Origin: an uncultured Prevotellaceae bacterium
GTDB taxonomy: Bacteria; Bacteroidota; Bacteroidia; Bacteroidales; Bacteroidaceae
NCBI GenBank assembly: GCA_946415365.1
Contig: CAMKSE010000012.1
Span: forward strand, 1-64,000
DNA: 64,000 nt
Reading direction: 5' to 3'
The notes under the pieces are model-generated. The model did not search any database. It saw nothing but the letters and a program-made list of their open reading frames with translations, and was not told where the DNA came from. The translations under genes and the position numbers were made by a program. Numbering within the stretch: the stretch's first letter is position 1; each line of letters opens with the position of its first letter. Below, piece after piece: positions 16,523-24,706 of this stretch.

Positions 16523-17323
16523 ATGAAGATAAAAAACTGGATTTTCGCAGGCTGTTCGGTGCTCTTGCTGGCATCCTGTACCACACCCAAAAACATTACC
16601 TACTTCCCTGACGTACAAGACGGCGAGACCGTCACACTGACTGATGTCAAAGGCATCGTGCTGAAGCCTACAGACAAACTGTCAATCATCGTCAACACCA
16701 AGTCTGTAGAGCTGAACAACGTGCTGAATATGCCCGTTTCCTCACAAATCATAGGTTATCAGGAGCAGCAGGCTCTCACCCAGAGCCGAGGCACCTCCGG
16801 CTATACCATCGATCCGGAGGGATATATCGACTTCCCACTTATCGGAAAGGTGAAGGCAGCAGGACTCACGCGCAGTGAGCTGGCCGCCCATCTGAAGCAG
16901 ACACTTCAGGAGAGGCACACTGCCACCGATGCTGTCGTGACCGTGGAATACCTGAACCTGGGATTCTCCGTGATGGGTGACGTGGACAAGCCTGGCTTCT
17001 ATAAGTTTGAAAATGACAGGGTGAACCTGTTGCAGGGACTGAGTATGGCCAGCGACATGAAAATCACTGGTATGCGCCAGAACGTGAAAGTGATACGCAC
17101 TGACGGCAACCAGCAGAAGATCTACGTTCTGGATCTGCTCGACCACAAAGCGCTGATGGCATCGCCTGCCTACTATCTGCAGCAGAACGACGTCATCTAT
17201 GTGGAGCCTAACAGCTACCAGAAGCGTCAGTCTACGGCCAATGCCAGTGAGATTACCAAGGCGTCGTTCTGGCTCTCGGCCATCTCCGTACTCACTACTG
17301 TGGCTGTGCTTGTGTTTAAGTAA
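16523..17323 (+). CDS. Polysaccharide export lipoprotein (Wza-like)
   Basis: 266 residues. The signal peptide ends in the lipobox LLASCT (Cys about 18). A Poly_export (Wza) domain with PTDKLSIIVNTKSVEL and YTIDPEGYIDFPLIGKVKAAGLTRSELAAHLKQ is followed by an SLBB-like segment (VVTVEYLNLGFSVMGDVDKPG). A C-terminal hydrophobic helix (FWLSAISVLTTVAVLVF) would span the outer membrane, as the Wza C-terminal helix does. First gene of the Wzx/Wzy locus. Confidence 0.9.
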   Translation: MKIKNWIFAGCSVLLLASCTTPKNITYFPDVQDGETVTLTDVKGIVLKPTDKLSIIVNTKSVELNNVLNMPVSSQIIGYQEQQALTQSRGTSGYTIDPEGYIDFPLIGKVKAAGLTRSELAAHLKQTLQERHTATDAVVTVEYLNLGFSVMGDVDKPGFYKFENDRVNLLQGLSMASDMKITGMRQNVKVIRTDGNQQKIYVLDLLDHKALMASPAYYLQQNDVIYVEPNSYQKRQSTANASEITKASFWLSAISVLTTVAVLVFK

Positions 17324-17350
17324 GCATGGCCTACCGATAACCGCCAGGGT

Positions 17351-18229
17351 ATGTCATATCTCAGTAACAAACTCGGAATCTTGAAAGATGCTTTCATGGG
17401 GAATCTCATGAAGCTAAGGGTATTGTATGACATCCGTCTGCGGAAATCCATCAAACTCTCATCGCAGCAGAACAATTCTATCATCCTGTCACTCACGAGC
17501 TACGGCAAGCGTGTCAGGAGAAGTGCCGTCTATACCGTGTACTCGCTGTTGCGTCAGACCGTACGCCCTGAACGCGTCGTGCTGTGGCTCAATGAGGAGG
17601 AGTTTAACAGCCAGAATCTACCCGACGATCTCCGTTTCCTGTGCAACTACGGCTTGGAGGTACGCTTCGGAAAGGATATCGGGCCCTATACCAAGATTAT
17701 TCATTCGCTTTCGGCATTCCCCGACAAACACATCATCACGGCTGATGATGACCTATATTACAGCAAGAACTTCGTCAAGGAGTTCTTAGAAGCCCACTGC
17801 CAACATCCGCAGGCCATCATTACGGCCTTTGCGAAAGTGCCTGTGTCGGAGAACTGCCAAATGGCCACCTACGATGCATGGCCCGAATACCACCATATGG
17901 CGGCCAGTTTCCAATATGACAGTACGAAACTCTTCCCATTGGGTGTGGGAGGCGTGTTCTATCCCAGCCATGTCTTCGACGAAGAGGTGACCAACGAGGC
18001 AGTCTTTACATCCCTATGTCCTAAGGCCGACGACATCTGGCTTTATATCATGGGACTGCGGAGTCAGGCTGAGAAGCGGATTCTCGTCGATTCACATATC
18101 TCCTATTACCATACAGACCTGCTGCGGCAATACCTCACCAAAGACCGTCTGACGGCTACAAACCGTTTCGGAGGTGAGAACGATACCCAGCTGCAGGCCC
18201 TTATCGCACACTATGAGATTGAAATTTGA
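17351..18229 (+). CDS. Glycosyltransferase of the exopolysaccharide locus
   Basis: 292 residues. GT-A-type features: an N-terminal strand and loop SIILSLTSYGKRVRRSAVYTVYSLL and the nucleotide/metal motif ITADDDLYY (DxD, about residue 136). GPYTKI and the GVGGVFYPSHVF acceptor-side motif are typical of Bacteroidetes glycosyltransferases annotated as family 2-like. Cytoplasmic, no membrane helix. The donor sugar cannot be read from sequence. It is 27 bp after the export gene. Confidence 0.8.
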   Translation: MSYLSNKLGILKDAFMGNLMKLRVLYDIRLRKSIKLSSQQNNSIILSLTSYGKRVRRSAVYTVYSLLRQTVRPERVVLWLNEEEFNSQNLPDDLRFLCNYGLEVRFGKDIGPYTKIIHSLSAFPDKHIITADDDLYYSKNFVKEFLEAHCQHPQAIITAFAKVPVSENCQMATYDAWPEYHHMAASFQYDSTKLFPLGVGGVFYPSHVFDEEVTNEAVFTSLCPKADDIWLYIMGLRSQAEKRILVDSHISYYHTDLLRQYLTKDRLTATNRFGGENDTQLQALIAHYEIEI

Positions 18230-18257
18230 AAAAAACAGAATATTGAAATAACAGCGT

Positions 18258-19817
18258 ATGAAAGAAACATTTACCTTCAGTGAGTTTATACGGCTCTGCC
18301 TCAACAAGTGGAAGTGGTTTGCCGTTTCCGTTGCCACGTTCCTGTTGCTGGCCATCGCCTATCTGGTGGTCACCCCTCCCAAATACACCAAGAAAGCACA
18401 GATACTCGTCAGAGACGAGGGAGGCATGGGCGGACTCATGGGACAATTAGGCGGTCTGGCTGATATCGGAGGACTTGTAGGCATGAGCTTCGGCGCCTCG
18501 AACGTCTACAACGAACTCTACGCCTTTCAGTCGCCCTGGCTGTTGCTCAACGTGGTTCATCAGCTGGACCTCGACATGAACTACACCATCAAGGGCATCC
18601 GCAACAAGGATCTCTACGGCGAGTCGCTGCCCGTCACCGTCACCTTCAAGAACATCACTGAGGAAGACGATCTTCGCATGAAACTCGACCTGAAGAAGAA
18701 CGGCGAACTGAAGGTGTACAAACTGAAGAAGAACGACGACAAATACGCTGACGAAATCACCGGCCGTGTGGGACAGACGCTGAAGAGTCCTGTCGGCGAC
18801 ATCGAGATCAAGGCCACGCCCTATCTCGGCAAGATGAAGGACGAGGAGGTGACCATCACCGTCACTCGCTCGGAGCCCATGGCCGTAGTGGAGTATCTGA
18901 AGAAGCAGGCACTCGCAATGGTTGTCAGCAGCCGCGACGCCTCGATCATCGACATCAAGTGCAAGGACAAGTCGAAGCAGCGTGCCACAGACATCATCAA
19001 TGCCATCATTGCCGAATACCGCAAGGAGGCTAACGACGACAAGGACGCCCAGACAGCCATCTCAGAGCAATACGTGCTGGAGCGCCTCGCCTCACTGGAG
19101 GGTGAGCTGAAAAACCTCGACCAGCGCGTGGCAGACTATAAGAGCAAGACCATGATGCCTGACCTCGAGGTGATGGCCAAGGCCTATGCCGAAGGTGCCC
19201 AGAACATCTCGAAGGCCCAGATGGAACTGAAGAGCCGTCTCTACATGGTAGAGTCCATCCGCGACTATCTGCGCGACGAGTCGAAGAAAGACGAACTGCT
19301 GCCCGCTCTGCTCATTACAGAGAAGGAAGGCGGACTGGGCGAACAGGTTCAGGCCTATAACAACGTACAGTTGCAACGCAGTAGGATTATTGCCAGCTCG
19401 AGCAAGGAGAGTCCTCTGGTGAAAGATTTCGACCAGCAGCTCTCGGCTATGCACGACGCTGTGCTGGCCTCAGCAGAGAATGCCATCAAACAGTTGAAGG
19501 AACAGTTGAAGGGTGTCATGGAAAAGGAGAACGAAGGTAAGCAGCTGCTGGCCTCAGCACCCAAGAAATACATCGGCGGCCTTGGCGACGAGCGCGACTG
19601 GAAGGTGCTCAACGAGATCTACATCTTCCTGCTGCAGAAGCGGGAAGAGGCCCGTATGTCGAAGGCCCTGAAGACCGATGTCCGCGTGCTCACGCCGCCA
19701 GTTGGCGTCAAGAAGCAGACCTCTCCCGTCAAGTCGACCGTCCTCTTCGGTGCCCTGCTCATGGGGCTCTTCATCCCCGCCTGCTGCATCTTCGTACGTG
19801 AGCGCAACAAACGATAG
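18258..19817 (+). CDS. Chain-length determinant protein (Wzz family)
   Basis: 519 residues. An N-terminal membrane helix (WFAVSVATFLLLAIAYLVV, about 17-35) and a C-terminal one (STVLFGALLMGLFIPACCIF) bracket a long periplasmic coiled-coil region (ERLASLEGELKNLDQRVADYK). GNVR-type sequences (SSSKESPLVKDFDQQL) and PPVGVKKQTSPVK before the last helix are typical of Wzz/PCP proteins. No BY-kinase domain follows, and none is encoded nearby. It controls chain length with Wzy. Confidence 0.88.
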   Translation: MKETFTFSEFIRLCLNKWKWFAVSVATFLLLAIAYLVVTPPKYTKKAQILVRDEGGMGGLMGQLGGLADIGGLVGMSFGASNVYNELYAFQSPWLLLNVVHQLDLDMNYTIKGIRNKDLYGESLPVTVTFKNITEEDDLRMKLDLKKNGELKVYKLKKNDDKYADEITGRVGQTLKSPVGDIEIKATPYLGKMKDEEVTITVTRSEPMAVVEYLKKQALAMVVSSRDASIIDIKCKDKSKQRATDIINAIIAEYRKEANDDKDAQTAISEQYVLERLASLEGELKNLDQRVADYKSKTMMPDLEVMAKAYAEGAQNISKAQMELKSRLYMVESIRDYLRDESKKDELLPALLITEKEGGLGEQVQAYNNVQLQRSRIIASSSKESPLVKDFDQQLSAMHDAVLASAENAIKQLKEQLKGVMEKENEGKQLLASAPKKYIGGLGDERDWKVLNEIYIFLLQKREEARMSKALKTDVRVLTPPVGVKKQTSPVKSTVLFGALLMGLFIPACCIFVRERNKR

Positions 19818-19841
19818 TCCTCATACCGCCTTAGAGACTGC

Positions 19842-21092
19842 ATGGTCTATCTGTTCTGCGCACTCCTCATCATCCTCCTAATACTGTCACGGAGGTATAT
19901 CCTCAGGCTGGAGCCTGCGGGTATCTTCGCTGCGTTGTGGATCTTCTTTGGCATATCCACACTGCTGCTGCAGAACTATATCGACCTTCGCTTCACGGGC
20001 TGCGCATTCGTTATCGCAGGCGTCATCTTCTTCGTCTGTGGAACCATTTTCAGCGACTACTTCTACCGTCCTGAGCCCTCAGGCATCCAGATACAGCTCA
20101 GGAAGAAGTGGGTGACGCCCCTGCTGCTCATCCTGCTGGCAGGAGCTATGGTCAACCCCCTCTACTCCATCATCCTTCACGGCTTCAGCCTGCGGGCACT
20201 GCTCGACATGCGCGAGGTGCTCGAGATGAACAAAGGCATCTCTGAAGACCGCTATGCGGGAGCCGAGGCATCGAACATCGTCAACCAGTTTTTCCTAATC
20301 TTCTCCTACGCTGCGCCCGTCATCGGCGGACTCTGCTACCGTCTTGTGAGCAAGTGGAACAAGGTACTCTGTGTCATCACCCTCATCCCCTGTACCTTCA
20401 TCGCCCTGACACAATCGCTGAAGATGGGAATGATCGCCTCGTTCATCCTCTTCTTCGCGGCCTATATCGTCTGCTCCTATACCTACGGGCTGCCCATCCG
20501 TCTCAAGGGAAAGATTATCCTGCGTTTTGTGCTGATCATCGCAGGTTTCCTGGGAACGCTCTTCATCTCTATGGTGTTCCGCACGGGCGAGGTCAGTCAG
20601 AAGACCATCCTCGAGATCAGCCAGAAATTCGTATCCTACGCTTTGGGCCATATGCACAACGTGGACTTCTGGTTCACATCGTACCAGCCTACGGAACTCA
20701 CCTGGGGCAGCCACACCTTCCTGGGCATTTCGAATCTGTTGGGTATCGAGGAACGCGTGCAAGGCATATACCCTGAGTTTAATAACGTTGGCAAAAACGG
20801 ATTTTTCGGCATCTCCAACACCTTTACCATCTTCCGACCGTTGGTCGAGGATTTTGGCGAGGCAGGGGCCATGGTCTTTATGTTCGTCATGGGTGCCTTA
20901 GCCAACATGTCGCTCAAGGCAGTCATCGCCCATCGTTCAGTTTATTTCAACCAGATGGTTCTCGTGGCTATCTTCGCTTTCCTCCTATGGTCGTTCTCGG
21001 CCTCATTTTACGCTTACACCACCTACCTGGCCATGTTCGCCCTGGTGTTTATACTGTTTCATATCGTTCAAACAAAGGAGGCGCCATGCTGA
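19842..21092 (+). CDS. Oligosaccharide repeat-unit polymerase (Wzy-like)
   Basis: 416 residues with about ten hydrophobic helices and a larger periplasmic loop (about residues 265-320, HNVDFWFTSYQPTELTWGSH). This topology and its place between wzz and wzx identify an O-antigen/EPS polymerase (oligosaccharide repeat unit polymerase family). As usual for Wzy, sequence conservation is weak. Its stop overlaps the wzx start (ATGCTGA). Confidence 0.78.
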   Translation: MVYLFCALLIILLILSRRYILRLEPAGIFAALWIFFGISTLLLQNYIDLRFTGCAFVIAGVIFFVCGTIFSDYFYRPEPSGIQIQLRKKWVTPLLLILLAGAMVNPLYSIILHGFSLRALLDMREVLEMNKGISEDRYAGAEASNIVNQFFLIFSYAAPVIGGLCYRLVSKWNKVLCVITLIPCTFIALTQSLKMGMIASFILFFAAYIVCSYTYGLPIRLKGKIILRFVLIIAGFLGTLFISMVFRTGEVSQKTILEISQKFVSYALGHMHNVDFWFTSYQPTELTWGSHTFLGISNLLGIEERVQGIYPEFNNVGKNGFFGISNTFTIFRPLVEDFGEAGAMVFMFVMGALANMSLKAVIAHRSVYFNQMVLVAIFAFLLWSFSASFYAYTTYLAMFALVFILFHIVQTKEAPC

Positions 21093-22381
21093 AGATGATC
21101 AAAGAGAAGTTCAACTCGGGAATGGGTCGCGACGTCATCTGGACATTCTCCCTCCAGATATTGATCATGCTCTGCTCCTTCGCCATCAACAAGTTGCTGG
21201 CCAGCCGCCTGAGCATTGACGATTTCGGACAATACAACGTCATCAAGCGCTCCGTACAGGTGCTTTCCTTCGTCATGCTGGCCGGAGTGGGTATTGCCCT
21301 GCCGCGCTACATACCACTCTACCGCAACGGCACACCCCCACGTCGTATAGCCCCTCTGCTCATGGCCTCCATCATATATATAATAGGAGTGTCGATCGTG
21401 GTTTTTGCCGTCTGCTTAATCTTCTCCAGCCAGATGCAAGAGATTGTCATCGGACAGTCAGAGAACATGAGCCTGCTCTTGGTGGCCCTCGCCTATGCAT
21501 TTATACTCGCTATGGCCCAATATGCCTTTGCCTATTATCGCGGCATCGGGCATTTCAAATGGTTTAACGGTTCCCAGCTGGCCATGCAGCTGGCGATCAT
21601 CGTTCCCCTTGTCCTACTGCCAGTGCTCACCGTCAGTAATGTGTTTGTATCGTGGCTCATCATCACCTTCCTGCTCGTAGTCTACTATCTGGGCAGGGAA
21701 CTCTGGCAGAAGCGCAGCCAGCTCTTCCGTTTCACCTTTTCGCCCTCTCGCCTTACGCCTCATCTTCTTACTATAGTAAAATACTCCTCTGGCCGTCTGG
21801 TGGCAGATTTCTTCCAGTTCTCACTGGCAGCCTTCCCACTCATCTACATCAGCAATGTGATGGGATTACAAGACACGGCCTATTTCTCCATCGGCATTAC
21901 CTTCGTCACCATGATCACGCCCCTATTCTCCTTTATGGGCATCCTCCTGTTACCATACGTGTCAAAAGCCATTGCCAAAAATGAGATGAAGTCCGCCAAC
22001 CGACTCATCCAGCACCTGCTACTGATTTACGTAGGCAGTGCCCTGTTCTTCATCGTCGTACTCTACATCTTCACGGAGTTCATGACAACCCTGCTCTTTT
22101 CCAGCGATTATGTGGTAACCACCGACCTCACACGAATCATGGCACTTGCCATCCTGCCACAGGCAGCCTATATGCTCTATCGCAATACCATCGATGCCGT
22201 CAGCGTCATACCTTACAACGCCATCATCCTCGGCATATGCATTCTGGCAATGGTCATCAGTTTCATGCTGTCCACCACCCTCACACAGTTCGCATGGGCC
22301 TATTTCGGCGTGTCCCTCCTACAGGGGCTCCTTTCACTCATCACATGGCATGCCATCAAGAAGAAAGCATGTCAGAACTAG
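21086..22381 (+). CDS. Lipid-linked repeat-unit flippase (Wzx-like)
   Basis: 431 residues from the ATG at 21086, which has a good ribosome-binding site (AAAGGAGG) inside the wzy 3' end. About 12-14 membrane helices and the MATE/PST-type start (GRDVIWTFSLQILIMLCSFAINKLLASRLSIDDFGQYN) fit the MOP exporter superfamily. It should flip undecaprenyl-PP-linked repeat units to the periplasm for Wzy. Confidence 0.85.
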   Translation: MLKMIKEKFNSGMGRDVIWTFSLQILIMLCSFAINKLLASRLSIDDFGQYNVIKRSVQVLSFVMLAGVGIALPRYIPLYRNGTPPRRIAPLLMASIIYIIGVSIVVFAVCLIFSSQMQEIVIGQSENMSLLLVALAYAFILAMAQYAFAYYRGIGHFKWFNGSQLAMQLAIIVPLVLLPVLTVSNVFVSWLIITFLLVVYYLGRELWQKRSQLFRFTFSPSRLTPHLLTIVKYSSGRLVADFFQFSLAAFPLIYISNVMGLQDTAYFSIGITFVTMITPLFSFMGILLLPYVSKAIAKNEMKSANRLIQHLLLIYVGSALFFIVVLYIFTEFMTTLLFSSDYVVTTDLTRIMALAILPQAAYMLYRNTIDAVSVIPYNAIILGICILAMVISFMLSTTLTQFAWAYFGVSLLQGLLSLITWHAIKKKACQN

Positions 22382-22442
22382 TAAAATAGCCCGTTTTTAT
22401 TCTTTTCTTTAAATTTTTGTGCTGAAGTACAAAAAAATGTAG

Positions 22443-22450
22443 TACCTTTG
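22443..22450 (+). promoter_or_regulatory. Internal -7 element in the exopolysaccharide locus
   Basis: TACCTTTG followed by CACAC, with TTTTTG 23 nt upstream, in a 105-bp gap that splits the locus into export/polymerisation and sugar-building parts. Confidence 0.65.
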
Positions 22451-22486
22451 CACACTAATTTGGAAATAATTACGTTTTAAGCTTAA

Positions 22487-23509
22487 ATGAACGTTCGAAC
22501 TGTATCAGTCATATGCCCCCTGTTCAATGAAGAGAAGTTCATTGAGGGGTGTATCATGTCGATATTGGAGCAAGACTATCCGAAGAACAAGTTGGAGGTG
22601 CTCTTTATCGACGGCAGGAGTTCTGACCATACGGCTGACATCGTCAGAAAATACGCAAAGAAACACGCATTTATCAAGCTTCTTGACAATCCCGAGCGCG
22701 TTGTGCCATACGCCCTGAACAAGGGTCTGGAGGTGGCTACAGGCGAGGTGATCATGCGCATTGACGGGCATTGCACCTACCCCACGAACTATATCTCTGA
22801 GCTCGTGAGATATCTCTATGAACTGAATGCCGACAACGTTGGCGGTGTGTGGAACACCCAGCCAGCGAAGGATACGGCGGTATGTCACGCCATCGCGCTG
22901 GCCTCAAGCCATCCTTTCGGCGTAGGTGGCTCGATGCACAAGATCGGGGCATCAAGGATCATGGAGACCGACACCGTTCCCTTCGGCTGCTACAAGCGCG
23001 AAGTGTTTGAGAAGACCGGACAATTCGACACCGACCTGGTGCGCAATCAGGACGATGAGTTCAACGGACGGTTGCAGAACCTCGGCGGCAAGATCTTCCT
23101 CATCCCACAGGTGATTATCAACTACACGGCTCGTGACTCCATCAGGAAGATGCGTCACATGTATTATCAGTATGGCCTCTACAAACCATTAGTGAATAAG
23201 AAATTGGGCTCACCGGCCACCATCCGGCAGTTCTTCCCGCTGGGATTCCTCCTCGGACTTATCTTCGGAGCCATCGCCAGCTGCTTCTCCACGACAGTCC
23301 TATACATCTACTCAGCCTTGCTGATGCTCTACCTGTTCATTGGAATAGTGGTAGGAGGAATGGGAGCTGTCAGAGCCAGGAAGTTTGCTGTTATGCCCCT
23401 GATGCCCTACGTATTCCTGAACATCCATCTGAGCTACGGCTTCGGCTACCTGAAAGGTATCTTCAAGGTGCTTGGCAACGGGACATACGACGTAAAATCA
23501 AACAGATAG
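22487..23509 (+). CDS. Family 2 glycosyltransferase with C-terminal membrane helices (ExoA-like)
   Basis: 340 residues. GT2 core: VSVICPLFNEEKFIEGCIMS, LFIDGRSSDHTADI and the metal-binding MRIDGHCTYP (DGH in place of DxD, about residue 91). Catalytic-side motif NQDDEFNGRL (about 185) as in QxxRW-type enzymes. Two hydrophobic segments near the C-terminus (LGFLLGLIFGAIASCF; YSALLMLYLFIGIVVG) anchor it in the inner membrane. Similar in layout to the succinoglycan GT ExoA. Confidence 0.85.
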   Translation: MNVRTVSVICPLFNEEKFIEGCIMSILEQDYPKNKLEVLFIDGRSSDHTADIVRKYAKKHAFIKLLDNPERVVPYALNKGLEVATGEVIMRIDGHCTYPTNYISELVRYLYELNADNVGGVWNTQPAKDTAVCHAIALASSHPFGVGGSMHKIGASRIMETDTVPFGCYKREVFEKTGQFDTDLVRNQDDEFNGRLQNLGGKIFLIPQVIINYTARDSIRKMRHMYYQYGLYKPLVNKKLGSPATIRQFFPLGFLLGLIFGAIASCFSTTVLYIYSALLMLYLFIGIVVGGMGAVRARKFAVMPLMPYVFLNIHLSYGFGYLKGIFKVLGNGTYDVKSNR

Positions 23510-23512
23510 CCT

Positions 23513-24706
23513 ATGAATATATCTTTCTCTCCCCCAGACATTACGGAACAAGAAGCTCAGGAGGTCAGTCGCGCACTGCTCTCTGGATGGATTACTACAG
23601 GCCCTCGGACCAAGGAATTTGAGAGACAGATAGCAGACTACTGTCAGACGGCGAAGGCGGTCTGCCAGAGTTCGGCCACAGCCTGCTTGGAGTCTATTCT
23701 CCGCATCCTTGGCATCGGCCCTGGTGACGAGGTGATCACTTCAGCCTACACATACACGGCATCTGCCAGTCCTGTGTGTCATGTGGGTGCCAAATTAGTG
23801 ATGGTCGACACACAACCCGACTCTTATGAGATGGACTACGACAAGCTGGCCGACGCCATCACGGAGAGAACCAAGGTGGTGATTCCCGTAGATCTGGGCG
23901 GTGTGCCATGCGACTATACGAAGGTTATGGCGGCCGTAGAGAGCAAACGGGGTTTATTCCGTCCGAACAATGAGTTGCAGGAGGCCATCGGAAGGGTGAT
24001 TGTCGTTGACGATGCTGCCCACGCCTTTGGTGCCAAGTGGCACGATAAGATGATTGGTGCCGTAAGCGACTTCACGTCGTTCTCGTTCCACGCTGTGAAG
24101 AACTTCACCACAGCGGAAGGAGGCGCACTGACCTGGCTACCTATCAAGGGTATCGACGACGAGTGGCTCTATAAGCAATTCCAGCTGAACTCGCTACACG
24201 GACAGAGTAAGGATGCACTGGCGAAGACACAATTGGGCGCCTGGGAGTACGATGTGCTGACCCCTGCCTACAAGAGCAATATGACAGATCTCACCGCAGC
24301 CATCGGACTCGTGCAGATGAAGCGGTATCCGCAGATGCTGGCCCGCAGGCGGGAGTTGATAGGACGTTACGACGAGGCCCTGAAAGAACGGAACATTCAG
24401 GTGCGCAACCATTATACTGATGAGTACACTTCATCAGGCCATCTTTATCAGGTGCGCCTCTTAGGCAAGGATTCAGACCAGCGCAACGAGGTGATTACTG
24501 AGATGGCCCGTCGCGGCATTGCCTGTAACGTGCACTTCAAGCCGCTGCCGATGATGACGGCCTACAAGCGTCTGGGCTTCGACATCAAAGACTTCCCCAA
24601 TGCCTATAACCAGTTCAAGAACGAGATCACGTTACCCTTACATACAAAACTGACTGACGAGGAGGTTGACTATATTCTCTCGAACTTTAAAGAAATAGTA
24701 GCTTGA
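23513..24706 (+). CDS. DegT/DnrJ/EryC1/StrS-family PLP aminotransferase
   Basis: 397 residues. It transfers an amino group to a keto-sugar nucleotide. Family signatures: GWITTGPRTKEFE, SATACLESILRIL, VVDDAAHAFGA and the PLP lysine in SFHAVKNFTTAEGG (about residue 195). With the dehydratase half of the next gene it forms a PglF/PglE-type pair making a 4-amino-4,6-dideoxy UDP-sugar (inference). It starts 3 bp after the GT2 gene, and its stop overlaps the next start (TTGA). Confidence 0.9.
   Translation: MNISFSPPDITEQEAQEVSRALLSGWITTGPRTKEFERQIADYCQTAKAVCQSSATACLESILRILGIGPGDEVITSAYTYTASASPVCHVGAKLVMVDTQPDSYEMDYDKLADAITERTKVVIPVDLGGVPCDYTKVMAAVESKRGLFRPNNELQEAIGRVIVVDDAAHAFGAKWHDKMIGAVSDFTSFSFHAVKNFTTAEGGALTWLPIKGIDDEWLYKQFQLNSLHGQSKDALAKTQLGAWEYDVLTPAYKSNMTDLTAAIGLVQMKRYPQMLARRRELIGRYDEALKERNIQVRNHYTDEYTSSGHLYQVRLLGKDSDQRNEVITEMARRGIACNVHFKPLPMMTAYKRLGFDIKDFPNAYNQFKNEITLPLHTKLTDEEVDYILSNFKEIVA

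Noticed and set aside
22382..22486. Possible small gene or riboswitch in the gap inside the exopolysaccharide locus
   Set aside because: AT-rich sequence with a plain TAnnTTTG promoter; no conserved fold or open frame seen.
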